From Facklamia languida CCUG 37842 (GTDB lineage: Bacteria > Bacillota > Bacilli > Lactobacillales > Aerococcaceae), in NCBI RefSeq assembly GCF_000245795.1, contig NZ_JH601133.1:1133387-1197386 (forward strand): a DNA stretch of 64,000 nucleotides, written 5' to 3'. A program made the translations under genes and the position numbers. Under the pieces are notes generated by a model. It searched no databases and was not told where the DNA came from. It saw nothing but the letters and a program-made list of their open reading frames with translations. Below are positions 7,950 through 17,271 of the stretch, in pieces. Position 1 is the stretch's first letter. Every line of letters begins with the position of its first letter.

Positions 7950-10900
7950 TTATTCGTTGGACTTCAAGGCTTCTAACATATCAACATGACGCAAGCGACG
8001 GTTAACGACCCAACCGAGCCCCAACAGGATAACAAAGATGGCAATCACTGGAACAGCATAGGTTCGAAGACCCACATCTAAGGAGAACATCATCTCGGCT
8101 GGCGCAATGGTCTTAGCGAGAATGCGGTGGAGCAGTTTACCACTCAATAGCCCCAAGATTACCCCGAGTAGGGAGAGGATCATGGTCTCGCGGTAGATAT
8201 AGGCGGTGACTTCTCGGTTGAGGAAGCCAAGAACCTTAATGGTTGAAAGTTCACGAATCCGCTCAGCGACATTGATATTGGTCAGATTGTAGAGGATTAC
8301 GACCGCCAGCAGCATGGAGGCGATGGTTAAGACATTCATGACCAGGTTGAGAGAATCAACCAGGGTATTCACCTGGTGAATGGCACTGGTATTTTGGACG
8401 ACTGCTTGGATGGCCTCTAGACTCATAAAGTCCGAAGCGATCGCCTGGATGTTCTGAGCTGTCTGGTCCTTGACGGTCAACAAGTAACTATTGGTCTGGA
8501 GGGGGTGGCCGAAGACTTCTTGATAATAGTTCCCATTGAGGTAGATGAAGTGGCCGGCATAGAGCTCAGTGATGCCCGCAATCTTAAGGGTATAGGTCCG
8601 GCGGAGTGAATCTTCAATTGTGAAGGAATCACCAAGTTCGACATTCAAGATCTTGGCTAGCTTCTCATTGATCAGAACCCCATCGCTTTGGACCTTAAGG
8701 CTCGTCTCTGAGTCTTTCTGTGGATCATAGAGTTGGATATAGGGGTCGAAGGTGTCGCCTTCAATCGCCAACAACTGGATGGACTGTTCATCTTCCACAC
8801 CGGGAATGGATTTGGTGAAGGACTTCGAGTAGACCGGTTGATAGCGGTCAATGCCAGCTTGGTTCAGCTTGGCCTGAAGTTCTTGACGGGCGGTTGCGTC
8901 AATGTCTTCCTTCTCGACCACTAAGGCATCGTAACCGATGATGTCGTCAAATTGACGCTCAGCCATCTTGGAGAGCGAGGACTGGAGACCTAATCCAGAG
9001 AAGAGGAGGGCGACCGAACCAGCTACCCCGATGATGGTCATCATGCCCCGCTTCTTATAGCGGAAGAGGTTGCGGGCAGTCACCTTCTGGATAAAGCTCA
9101 GGCGCCGCCAGATCATGGGGACCCTCTCTAAGAGAATGCTGGACCCCTTAACAGGGGGTTTGGGTAGGAGCAATTGGGCGGGGACTTCCTTTAATTCCTG
9201 GTAGGCAATCCATAAGGGAGGCAGGACGGCGACGAGGACTGCACAGAAGATAGCGAAGACTGTGATGGGCCAGTGGAAGTCGAGGGTCATACTGGGTAGG
9301 ATCGTGTCCGATAAGAGGGTCTTATCCAGGAGATAGGGCAGGAGGTACATACCAGCAAGGACGCCGAGGAGGGTCCCAAGAATACCAGCTGTAAAGCCGT
9401 AGCGGGTGAACTTCTTGACCACATCCAGGTCACCATAGCCTAGGGCCTTGAGGATTCCTGCATTGGTCCGTTCCTCACTGACGAACCGGGTCATCGTGGT
9501 GACTGTGACCAGACAGGCTACCAGATAGAGAACGACAGGGAACATATTGCCGACTTGGGAGATCCCGTTGGCAGACAGGTAGACCATCAAGTAGCCTTCG
9601 CCCCCAGGGATAGTCCGGCGGGTATAGGTATGGTAAGCGGGTTCATTTAGCTTATCCAAGTCACTTTGGGCCTGGTCGAGATCTTCCTCGGCTTGAGCGA
9701 TGTCGTCCAAGGCGTCAGCTTCCTCTTGGTCATACTTGGCTTGGTTATCGGCTAATTCCGCTTCAGCTTCTTTGAGGTCTGCCTTGTGCTGGTTTAATTC
9801 TTCTTCGGCTGCTTCCAAATCAACTTGGCCTTGGTCTACTTCCGCTTGCGCTTCTTGCAAGTCTTGGTAGCCTTGGTCGATTTCCGCTTGACCAGCTTCT
9901 ACTTGGTCCAAGCCGTCTTGATAGTCTTGACGCTTGCTGGCGAGTTCGGCTTTACCAGCTTGATACTCTTTGAGACCTTGTTGGTAGGCAGCCTTTTGGC
10001 TGGTCAGTTGATTGTAACCGGCATTATAGTCATAGACTCCTTGAGAGTAGGGAGCGGCCGCTTGATCAAATTGGGCCTTGTTGGTCTGGTATTGGGCCAA
10101 GCCCTGATCATATTCCGCTTGGGCGGTCTCTAAGGCCTGGTATTGCGCTTCTAAGGTCGCTACTTGTGTGAGATAGTCCGAGTTGGACTGGGGGTCAAGG
10201 CCTTGGTCTGTCAGTTGGTCCGCTAGGGCTTGGACTTGTGCTTGGCCTTGACTCCATTGGTCCCAGCCCTGGTCCAGTTCTTGTTTGGAAGCATCTAGCT
10301 GGTCCTTGGCTTGGTTTAATTCATTAAGGGGACCGATGAGTTCTTGGTAGGCTTGGTCGAGTTCTTTTTTGGCCTGGGCTAATTCTTGGTCGGCCTGGTC
10401 AATCTGAGCCTTGGCCTGGTCGAGTTCGTTCTTAGACGCTTGGAGTTTTGCTTCTCCTTGTGCCAGTTGGTCAGCGGCTTCTTGGAGCTGTGGGCGTTTC
10501 GCATCTAATTCTTTTTGGCTTGATTCGAGGGTGGCCCGATTTTGGTCAATTTCTTTTTGGCCATCGACTATTTCCTGCCGGCGCTCTTTTAATTCTTTTT
10601 CCCCGTCTGCAATTTCTTGCTTGGCCTTGTCAATCTCTTCTTGGCCTTCTTGCAGTTGGTCCTTGGCCTCGGCTAGGTCCTCCTTGGCTTGGTCGATTTC
10701 GTCTCGCCCATCTTGAATAGCTTCTTTTCCCTCCTGCCGAAGGGTGATCAGCCGGTCGGGTCCATTATCTGCCAGCCTTGTATCTAGGTCAGCCTGGTGG
10801 TCCTGGACCCGGTCACGGTAGTCATCGGAGAAGGCAGGCAGGCCGCGCAGGTCTTGGTAGCACAAGCGGGCGATGGTATAGGCTTCCATGTCGAAGCAAG

Positions 10901-11540
10901 TGGCTGGAACTACTGCATAGCCAGCTAGAGTCCCTGATCCTGAAGCGGCAGGTCCGAGCTCCACATTGGAGATTATTTCGGGTGAATTGACGAAACCAGT
11001 GATGGTAAACCGGTGGGACTTTAAGAAATCGCCCGATTCGGTCGCTTCTTCATCCAGGGATGGTTTGTCCGGCAGGTCTGCATTCGAGGTTGCTTCACTC
11101 AACTCAATGGTATCTCCCACTTGATACTGGCCTCGCATAAAGGAAGCCAGGGCAATTTGGTCTGGCTGGTTGGGGAATTGGCCTTCAACCAATTCGAATT
11201 GGGAGATGGATTGCGTTTGGGAGAAGACCCGGATGGCATCCGACTGGTCCTTGATCACCGTATCTAAGAAGTAGCCAAATTCAACTTGGGCTTGAGGGGC
11301 CAGGGCCTCCAGTTCGGCTTGGTCTTTGGCATCTAGACCATAATCTGATAAGACCGCTAAGTCCATAGCCTGATAGCGGTCCATATAGTCGGAAGTGGTC
11401 GCATCGATGTTCGGGCTGGTTACTTTTAACCCGACTAGGCCAAAGGCTCCTAGCGCCATCAAGAGCAAGATCGACCAAAACCGTCCCTTAGATTCGGTAA
11501 AGGAACGCAGGATGGTTTGGTTGAGGGTTCGCTTGTGCAT
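7950..11540 (-). CDS. FtsX-type ABC transporter permease with very long coiled coil
   Basis: 1196 residues from the ATG at 11540; a longer in-frame start overlaps the ATPase gene. An N-terminal helix (FWSILLLMALGAFGLVGL) leads to an extracytoplasmic domain. About 370 residues of Gln/Asp/Glu/Lys/Leu heptads follow, roughly 260-630, with repeated phrases such as YQDLQEAQAEVDQGQ. Three FtsX helices then start near VGNMFPVVLYLVACLVTVTT, a second periplasmic-like domain follows, and the C-terminal FtsX block ends the protein. It pairs with the ATPase gene 16 bases upstream. Permeases of the MacB/FtsX class act as mechanotransmitters or exporters of peptides and lipids. The coiled coil recalls Pip/YhgE-type surface proteins. 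Substrate unknown. Confidence 0.88.
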   Translation of the reverse strand: MHKRTLNQTILRSFTESKGRFWSILLLMALGAFGLVGLKVTSPNIDATTSDYMDRYQAMDLAVLSDYGLDAKDQAELEALAPQAQVEFGYFLDTVIKDQSDAIRVFSQTQSISQFELVEGQFPNQPDQIALASFMRGQYQVGDTIELSEATSNADLPDKPSLDEEATESGDFLKSHRFTITGFVNSPEIISNVELGPAASGSGTLAGYAVVPATCFDMEAYTIARLCYQDLRGLPAFSDDYRDRVQDHQADLDTRLADNGPDRLITLRQEGKEAIQDGRDEIDQAKEDLAEAKDQLQEGQEEIDKAKQEIADGEKELKERRQEIVDGQKEIDQNRATLESSQKELDAKRPQLQEAADQLAQGEAKLQASKNELDQAKAQIDQADQELAQAKKELDQAYQELIGPLNELNQAKDQLDASKQELDQGWDQWSQGQAQVQALADQLTDQGLDPQSNSDYLTQVATLEAQYQALETAQAEYDQGLAQYQTNKAQFDQAAAPYSQGVYDYNAGYNQLTSQKAAYQQGLKEYQAGKAELASKRQDYQDGLDQVEAGQAEIDQGYQDLQEAQAEVDQGQVDLEAAEEELNQHKADLKEAEAELADNQAKYDQEEADALDDIAQAEEDLDQAQSDLDKLNEPAYHTYTRRTIPGGEGYLMVYLSANGISQVGNMFPVVLYLVACLVTVTTMTRFVSEERTNAGILKALGYGDLDVVKKFTRYGFTAGILGTLLGVLAGMYLLPYLLDKTLLSDTILPSMTLDFHWPITVFAIFCAVLVAVLPPLWIAYQELKEVPAQLLLPKPPVKGSSILLERVPMIWRRLSFIQKVTARNLFRYKKRGMMTIIGVAGSVALLFSGLGLQSSLSKMAERQFDDIIGYDALVVEKEDIDATARQELQAKLNQAGIDRYQPVYSKSFTKSIPGVEDEQSIQLLAIEGDTFDPYIQLYDPQKDSETSLKVQSDGVLINEKLAKILNVELGDSFTIEDSLRRTYTLKIAGITELYAGHFIYLNGNYYQEVFGHPLQTNSYLLTVKDQTAQNIQAIASDFMSLEAIQAVVQNTSAIHQVNTLVDSLNLVMNVLTIASMLLAVVILYNLTNINVAERIRELSTIKVLGFLNREVTAYIYRETMILSLLGVILGLLSGKLLHRILAKTIAPAEMMFSLDVGLRTYAVPVIAIFVILLGLGWVVNRRLRHVDMLEALKSNE

Positions 11541-11556
11541 GAGTCCACGCTTCTTT

Positions 11557-12258
11557 CTAATATTCGAGGCTGGCAATAGATTGGGGTTGGGCATTCAATT
11601 CGATCGACTTGATCTTGGCGTCATGCATATGAATGACCCGGTCCGCAATGGGTGCCAGGGCTTGGTTATGGGTGACGATAATCACGGTCGCATTGTCACG
11701 GCGGGACATATCCTGCAAGATCTGGAGGACCTGTTTACCCGTTTGGTAGTCGAGCGCCCCTGTCGGTTCATCACATAGGAGGAGCTTCGGCTTCTTGGCA
11801 ATGGCCCGAGCAATGGAGACCCTTTGCTGTTCACCACCTGATAATTGGGCGGGAAAGTTGTTCATTCGGTGGGCGAGCCCAACTGACTCCAGCGCTTCTT
11901 CTGCGTCCTGAGCATCCTTGACAATTTCAGAAGCCAGTTCGACATTCTCCTTAGCGGTTAAGTTGGGAACCAGGTTGTAGAATTGGAAGACGAAGCCGAC
12001 ATCATCCCGGCGGTAGTAGGTCAATTCTTGCTTGTTATAAGTCGCAATATTTTGCCCATCGATCAGGATGTCCCCTTCATCACTGGTATCCATGCCCCCC
12101 AGGATATTCAAGACGGTTGACTTGCCGGCTCCTGAAGCACCGAGGATGATCACTAATTCACCTTTTTCAATTTCAAAAGAAAGGTCGTTATTGGCGATGA
12201 TTTCACTTTCTCCGGATTGGTAACGTTTGAAGCAGTGCTTCATTTCAATATAGGCCAT
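11557..12258 (-). CDS. ABC transporter ATP-binding protein (MacB/LolD class)
   Basis: 233 residues. Walker A is GASGAGKST (about 40-48), the Q-loop sits in [13 protein letters not shown], the signature is [14 protein letters not shown], Walker B is [12 protein letters not shown], and the H-loop is VTHN. These sequences are diagnostic of the class that powers FtsX-like permeases. GGAGAAGACC precedes the ATG. It is the first gene of a two-gene operon with the coiled-coil permease and diverges from a TetR gene that very probably controls it. Confidence 0.95.
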   Translation of the reverse strand: MAYIEMKHCFKRYQSGESEIIANNDLSFEIEKGELVIILGASGAGKSTVLNILGGMDTSDEGDILIDGQNIATYNKQELTYYRRDDVGFVFQFYNLVPNLTAKENVELASEIVKDAQDAEEALESVGLAHRMNNFPAQLSGGEQQRVSIARAIAKKPKLLLCDEPTGALDYQTGKQVLQILQDMSRRDNATVIIVTHNQALAPIADRVIHMHDAKIKSIELNAQPQSIASLEY

Positions 12259-12293
12259 GGTCTTCTCCTCACTTTACTTAAATAGACAACGTG

Positions 12294-12327
12294 TTGATTT
12301 ATTCTTGACCTTACTTTATAATAAAGT
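12294..12327 (+). promoter_or_regulatory. Promoter with palindromic operator for the TetR gene
   Basis: TTGATT (12294-12299), a 17-base spacer and TATAAT (12317-12322) face the TetR gene. The palindrome ACTTTAT-A-ATAAAGT (12313-12327) covers the -10 box, a likely TetR operator that could block both divergent promoters. Confidence 0.65.
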
Positions 12328-12369
12328 CAGATAAATTTCAAGCAGATTGACCGGTGAAAGGAGGCTGTC

Positions 12370-12903
12370 ATGAAGCAAATTCGCCAAACGAAGACCAAAG
12401 ACGAATTGAAAGCGGCCCTGACGCAGCTGATGCGGGAGAAGGACTTTGATGCAATTACAGTATCCGATATTACCCGACAAGCGGGCATTAACCGGGGGAC
12501 CTTCTACTTACATTACACGGACAAGGCCCATTTCATTGACCAGATGGTTCAAGAGATCTTTGACCAGGTTATGGACCAATTACCATTCGGCACGGACAAG
12601 GACCAGTGGCTCCCGCAAGTGGTGGCGGTCATGACCTTTGTCAAGGATGATTTTGATTTTATCCATGCGATGACGATCAATCGGCCGAGCTATCTGACGG
12701 ATATCTTACATGTCTTTCTCGATCAGATCGTCGACCGGGTACCTGACTTGAAATCTCGCTTAGCAGACCAAGCCTACTTGCCAGAAGATTACGCCCGCGA
12801 GGTCTTCTATGCTTCTTGTATCAGCATCATCCTCCATTGGGTCAAGAAGGGTGGGGTGGAGAGTCCTGAGGAAGTGGCGAAGATGTTCTTGTGGACCCTC
12901 TAA
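12370..12903 (+). CDS. TetR-family transcriptional regulator
   Basis: 177 residues. The DNA-binding domain includes FDAITVSDITRQAGINRGTF (residues 27-46), followed by YLHYTDKAHFIDQM. The C-terminal half is a helical ligand domain of the type named TetR_C_8. GAAAGGAGG lies seven bases before the ATG. It is divergent from the ABC exporter operon, separated by 111 bases holding one palindrome. Local repression of the exporter is therefore the simplest reading. Confidence 0.92.
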   Translation: MKQIRQTKTKDELKAALTQLMREKDFDAITVSDITRQAGINRGTFYLHYTDKAHFIDQMVQEIFDQVMDQLPFGTDKDQWLPQVVAVMTFVKDDFDFIHAMTINRPSYLTDILHVFLDQIVDRVPDLKSRLADQAYLPEDYAREVFYASCISIILHWVKKGGVESPEEVAKMFLWTL

Positions 12904-12968
12904 GACTAGCTATTGGCCAGTGGGTAAGGTAGAATAAGTTTGATTAATTTAAACTAAAGGGAGTGGGA

Positions 12969-14195
12969 ATGATGGGAATGAATACGGAAGATATCTTTTT
13001 GCGGTTAGAGAACTTTAAGGCCACTCACCGCGATGATTATGATTCAGAAGAAGAAATGGTCCAAGCCTTTATCGAACAATATAACACCAGCCTTGAAGAA
13101 GGCGAGAGTGCCTTCATGTCCGATGACCGGATCGAAGCCATGGAATGGTACCAAGATGCAGCCATGACCGACGACCCGGACCAGGCTCTCATCAAGTTGA
13201 AGAAGGCTCTGGAATTAGACCCAACCAATTTAGATATTAAGCTAGCCATCTATCTCGAAGAAGAAGAGGATGACCAGACCTATATTTCCCTGCTGGAAGC
13301 GGATCTTGAAGCCTATTACCGCAACCACCGGCGTGAATTAGCAGAGAGCGGCTATTTCGATATTGATAATCGCCCCTATTTCCGTTGTCTGGCCCATGTG
13401 GCAGGCTATTATAAGAAGGAATTACGGTATGATAAGGCGATCAACTACTTTAAGCAGCTTTTGAAGTTGGATGACCGTGACCCGCTGGGAGTCCGTTATG
13501 GCTTGATGGGAGCTTATGTGAATAGTTTTGACTTCCGTAAGGCCCGGGCCCACTATAAGAAATATGACCGCGACCACCAGGATATCCAATTGATGGCGAT
13601 GATGATCGTCGCCATGTGGTTAGAAGGTGATGAAGCTTTTGCGGCCAAGTTGATTAAGAAAGTAGTTGAATTGAGTCCAGCCAGCCGGCTCTTCTTTGAA
13701 GAAGAATTTTATGACATTGATTGTGTCTTTGATTATACCTTAGAAGAGTCTTACAGTCTGAATAGTCCCGAGGCTTTTGCCGTAGGCTTGATGGAAGTAT
13801 CTACCCTCCTGCAACAGTCTCAATTGATGTACCGCTTTATCAAGGACACTGTGGAACAAGCGGACCCGCAAGAGAAAAAATCAGCCAAGTCCGGCCAGAC
13901 CAGCCAAAAAGCTTTAGCAGAAGACGATCAGGCAGTATCAGCGACAAAGCCTGATGCAAGTGACAAGAAAGCAAAGTCTAAGGCTAAAAAGTCGAAAGAT
14001 AAGCCAGCTCCCGCTGAAGCAAATTCGGAGGTCTTCCAAGGGATCGCCCCCCAATATGTTCATTTATTACAAGAAGCCGGCTATCAAGATATCGAAGACT
14101 TTAAGGACCTTTCACAGGAGGACATTCTGGCAATTGATGGGGTTGGGCCGTCGACCCTGGAAAAATTAAAAGCAAACGGTGTTCAATTTAAATAA
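12969..14195 (+). CDS. TPR protein with C-terminal helix-hairpin-helix
   Basis: 408 residues from the ATG at 12969, eight bases behind GGGAG; a GTG six bases earlier is possible. The N-terminal two thirds are acidic tetratricopeptide-like helices (ALIKLKKALELDPTNLDIKL, DKAINYFKQLLKLDDRDPLG). A low-complexity Lys/Ala/Ser linker at about 300-345 (DASDKKAKSKAKKSKDKPAP) leads to a helix-hairpin-helix motif (EDILAIDGVGPSTLEKLKAN) at the C-terminus. TPRs bind proteins and HhH usually binds DNA backbone, so an adaptor near nucleic acid is possible. I know no characterised homologue. Confidence 0.8.
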   Translation: MMGMNTEDIFLRLENFKATHRDDYDSEEEMVQAFIEQYNTSLEEGESAFMSDDRIEAMEWYQDAAMTDDPDQALIKLKKALELDPTNLDIKLAIYLEEEEDDQTYISLLEADLEAYYRNHRRELAESGYFDIDNRPYFRCLAHVAGYYKKELRYDKAINYFKQLLKLDDRDPLGVRYGLMGAYVNSFDFRKARAHYKKYDRDHQDIQLMAMMIVAMWLEGDEAFAAKLIKKVVELSPASRLFFEEEFYDIDCVFDYTLEESYSLNSPEAFAVGLMEVSTLLQQSQLMYRFIKDTVEQADPQEKKSAKSGQTSQKALAEDDQAVSATKPDASDKKAKSKAKKSKDKPAPAEANSEVFQGIAPQYVHLLQEAGYQDIEDFKDLSQEDILAIDGVGPSTLEKLKANGVQFK

Positions 14196-14203
14196 TTAGA
14201 AAG

Positions 14204-14245
14204 GGGTGGAGGGCTTCTAGACTTTGAGATTGAAGCCCTCCACCC
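14204..14245 (+). terminator. Long hairpin after the TPR/HhH gene
   Basis: A perfect 13-base stem: GGGTGGAGGGCTT (14204-14216) with AAGCCCTCCACCC (14233-14245). No T-tract follows, so it may be a transcript-end stabiliser rather than a canonical terminator. Confidence 0.55.
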
Positions 14246-14274
14246 ATCATAGATGATTAGAGGAGGAAGCAGAC

Positions 14275-14891
14275 TTGCTTGAGACGTTTTTTCAGCTTTA
14301 GCTGTTTATGTATCGACCAGTATTGACTATCTGGTCATTCTATTGATTATCTTTAGTCAGGCTCACCACCGTTGCCAGAGTTCCCAAGTTTATTGGGGAC
14401 AGCTTCTCGGGACAGGAATTCTAGTTGCAGTGAGTTTGGTGATTGCTTATCTGGTCCACTTTGTACCGGAAGATTGGATGATCGGCCTCTTGGGCTTGAT
14501 TCCCTTGTATTTAGGGATTCGCTACCTGGTTAAAGGAGAAGAGGAAGCCGAGGAAGAGGAGATTATCGACCAACTCAACGCCCGACCTTCTAACCAGATG
14601 TTCTGGACAGTGGCCTTAATTACGATCGCTTCTGGGGGAGATAATTTAGGCATTTATATTCCCTACTTTGCTTCGATTGAGCTGGGGCAAATCATTACGG
14701 CCATTATTTTATTCGCCATCTTTACAGTCAGTTTGTGCTGGCTGAGCCAACGCCTGGCCCGCCTCTCTTTTATGGAAGAGACGCTGGAGAAGTACGAGCA
14801 GATTATTGTCCCTGTTGTTTTTATCGGTTTAGGTACCTATATTCTCTGGGAGAATCAAACCTTCCAAGCCCTATGGAATCTTTTTGCCTAA
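14275..14891 (+). pseudogene. cadD: CadD-like cadmium transporter gene with N-terminal frameshift
   Basis: From 14308 onward the frame reads [19 protein letters not shown] and continues through [20 protein letters not shown] and [17 protein letters not shown], the CadD/LysE-like family that exports Cd2+. An AGGAGG site (14261-14266) and a TTG start at 14275 lie upstream but in another frame. TTG CTT GAG ACG TTT TTT CAG runs into a stop, whereas one extra T in the six-T run gives M-L-E-T-F-F-S-A-L-A-V-Y, matching the intact island copy ([11 protein letters not shown]). A one-base loss in the T run thus removes the start from the body. Decay, phase variation or a sequencing error are all possible. 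An internal start at 14343 would lose the first membrane helix. Confidence 0.75.
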
Positions 14892-14934
14892 GCCCCTGAT
14901 CGCTTCAGTGGCTACAACATATTAATGAAAATAA

Positions 14935-15010
14935 AAAACACCGAATGTGAAATCATCCAAAGGCGAATGGCCTTTAGTATAGATTTCGGATTCGGTGTTT
15001 TGTTTTTGGT
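14935..15010. terminator. Bidirectional terminator between cadD and the MATE gene
   Basis: A 12-base stem AAAACACCGAAT (14935-14946) with ATTCGGTGTTTT (14990-15001), followed by a T-rich run on the plus strand and a T-rich run on the minus strand. Confidence 0.75.
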
Positions 15011-15090
15011 AATGGACTTGTTGCTTAGTAGCCCAAGTATTTCTAACTGGTCATGCATGTTACAAGGTGATCCCCCAAGTAGATAGAGCC

Positions 15091-16443
15091 TTAGATTCGG
15101 ATCTGGGTCCACTTGCCCTGCTTGAAGCGGTGGCGGTTGAATATAAAGCGTGTGAATTGGTCGGAGAAGATCCCCAGCCAAATTCCGACAAGTCCCAGAT
15201 GGAAGATGTTGACCAGGCTGAGTGTCACCAGCGTCCGAATGATGGACACAGACAGAATCCCTACAAAGAGGGTATATTTAACATCCCCACCCGAACGAAG
15301 GCAACCCGCATAGATGATTTGAGAGATCTGTAAGAGGACGATCACTAACATAAACCGGGTTACCATGACCCCGGTCTCAATTAATTCTGGATCCTTGAAG
15401 TAGATAGCCATAATATTGTGACCGAAGAAGAGGACAAAGATCGATAAACCAACGGACATGGCAAAGCCGATTCGTTGACAAACTTGGCCATAATTAATGG
15501 CCTCTTGCCGGTCGCCACTACCCAGAGCCCTACCAGTTAGGGCGACTGCCGCTACTTGCATCCCATCCGCAAAGGAGAAGCCGAGACTTAAGAGGTTCAT
15601 CCCTGCGTTGTGGACAGCGAAGGCACGGGTTCCCAAGCTGGCTGCTGAGAGCGCTGTGGCTAGAAAACCGATCCGCATGGCTAGGTTTTCTAAATAGATA
15701 TTTGAAGACAATTTCAATATATGCCGGCTGGTCTCCCATTTAGGGCGTAACTTCTCCTTGAGGATGTATTGTAATTTAATCAAGGTATCATGGCGGATTA
15801 AGGAGTGGATGCTCATGATCATAGCCACTACAGTTCCCAGCACGGTCGCGAGGGCAGCTCCTTGAATCCCGAGGGCCGGGAAGCCCCATTTACCATTAAT
15901 CAGGACATAATTAAAGAAAATATTGACGATTGAAGAGGTGAGGTTGGTGATAAAGGCAATTTTGGTATTACCACTCCCTCTTTGGGCGGCGTTGATGCAC
16001 ATGGCGACCACGTTGAAGATCATTCCACCCATAATGATCACATAGTAATCGATGGCTGCTTGGTGGGTATCCGGTTGACTGCCTGCTAACCGCATCAGGT
16101 CACTGGCAAAATAGACCGTTAAGATACTGACAAAGATACAAAGGACCAAGACCAGCGTCATAGCCGAGACCAGGACTTCATTGGCTCCTTTGCGGTCCTT
16201 TTGCCCGCGGCGTCGAGCGACGAGTGATGAGACCACAATATTGATGGAGATGAAGATCGCCAAGGCAATAAATTTCGGCTGGGTCGTCAATCCTACAGCC
16301 GCTATGGCATAGCTTCCGATGCTACCAACCATCATGGTATCAATCATCCCCGCTAAAGCGATAAAGAAACTTTCCAACACTGAAGGCCAGGCCATTCGTA
16401 GGGCCGTGGCGTAATATTTTTTTGCTTCCATAATTCCCTTCAT
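15091..16443 (-). CDS. MATE-family multidrug/toxin exporter
   Basis: 450 residues with about twelve membrane helices in two internally similar halves. The first helix region reads AWPSVLESFFIALAGMIDTM, with the MATE hallmark D-T-M-M-V-G. The central QRGSGNTKIAFITNLTSSIV and the later GCLRSGGDVKYTLF are the usual inter-half motifs. MATE proteins export cationic drugs or metabolites driven by H+ or Na+. The ATG at 16443 has a weak site, while AAGGGA lies close before a second ATG at 16431, so the start is uncertain by four codons. It is a single gene. Confidence 0.93.
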   Translation of the reverse strand: MKGIMEAKKYYATALRMAWPSVLESFFIALAGMIDTMMVGSIGSYAIAAVGLTTQPKFIALAIFISINIVVSSLVARRRGQKDRKGANEVLVSAMTLVLVLCIFVSILTVYFASDLMRLAGSQPDTHQAAIDYYVIIMGGMIFNVVAMCINAAQRGSGNTKIAFITNLTSSIVNIFFNYVLINGKWGFPALGIQGAALATVLGTVVAMIMSIHSLIRHDTLIKLQYILKEKLRPKWETSRHILKLSSNIYLENLAMRIGFLATALSAASLGTRAFAVHNAGMNLLSLGFSFADGMQVAAVALTGRALGSGDRQEAINYGQVCQRIGFAMSVGLSIFVLFFGHNIMAIYFKDPELIETGVMVTRFMLVIVLLQISQIIYAGCLRSGGDVKYTLFVGILSVSIIRTLVTLSLVNIFHLGLVGIWLGIFSDQFTRFIFNRHRFKQGKWTQIRI

Positions 16444-16773
16444 TCTAAATTTATTTTCGATTTCAACTGAAAAACACGATTACTTCCATGGTAACGGAAT
16501 GATTGAATGATTGCTATGATTATGCTTATCTTTCGTAGTGATCATTAAAAAGTCAGTCCCAATGATTAATTAGAGGTACCGATCTCCGAAGCGATTTTTT
16601 TCCGGGCGGTCCCCAGTGAAGATTCTTCGCTACGCCCTGCTTTTAAACGGATTGACACAACCCGACTTTAAAAGCGCTAACAATTCACATCATTCTTGTT
16701 TTTTGATAAGATTAAGAGGAAGAAAAAGCTGTTGGAGATTGGTAAATGAAAGGCTATGAATGAAGGAGGAATT
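16444..16773. other. Intergenic region, no gene seen
   Basis: 330 bases between two divergent genes. There are scattered TTGACA- and TAAGAT-like hexamers, but no promoter with correct spacing that I would defend, and no hairpin followed by a T-run. Confidence 0.4.
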
Positions 16774-17145
16774 ATGATGAACTATTTGATACAAGCGTTT
16801 ATTCGTGGGATAGGGCCCTTGGTTGTGATGTCCGCAATTTCGCTCCTAATGAAAAATCAAGGCAAAGCCCCCCAAGAAGTGAAAGGTGTCTTCATATCCG
16901 GTTTGATTATGACGGTGGTTGCCGCTGCGTCTGTCCTCTATGAAATCGAAGGGTGGACCTTCAAAAAACAACTGATTGTTCACCATCTTGCCATGCTGGT
17001 CACCGTCTATCCACTCCTCCTTGTATCCGGCTGGTTTAGGGTGAAGACCTGGGTAGACGCTCTCATTGTCCTAGGGATATTCTACTTAGTGGGACTGGCT
17101 ATTATCGCTGGCTTTTATCTCTATTCCACTTTTATTAAGCGGTAA
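16774..17145 (+). CDS. DUF3021-family membrane protein
   Basis: 123 residues from the ATG at 16774, preceded by AAGGAGGAATT; a longer frame starts 18 bases earlier. Four hydrophobic helices are separated by short loops, with the pattern SVLYEIEGWTFKKQLIVHHL and VTVYPLLLVSGWF found in DUF3021 proteins. This family usually sits next to a LytTR regulator as a small membrane partner, but none is present here. Function unknown. Confidence 0.75.
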   Translation: MMNYLIQAFIRGIGPLVVMSAISLLMKNQGKAPQEVKGVFISGLIMTVVAAASVLYEIEGWTFKKQLIVHHLAMLVTVYPLLLVSGWFRVKTWVDALIVLGIFYLVGLAIIAGFYLYSTFIKR

Positions 17146-17271
17146 GATTCGGTTGCGATTTTCTCCTCAACCTCAATCAACTCCTCAATCGCATCTTTTT
17201 TGACTCGATTTAGCGCATTTGACAGCCTTTAGCTGTATTTATAAGAGCTAGAAATAGTCAATAAAGGAGGA

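Noticed and set aside
9825..10720. Plus-strand open frames of 90-102 codons
   Set aside because: They are antisense shadows of the repetitive coiled-coil codons of the permease gene and have odd Ser/Trp or Leu/Val-only composition.
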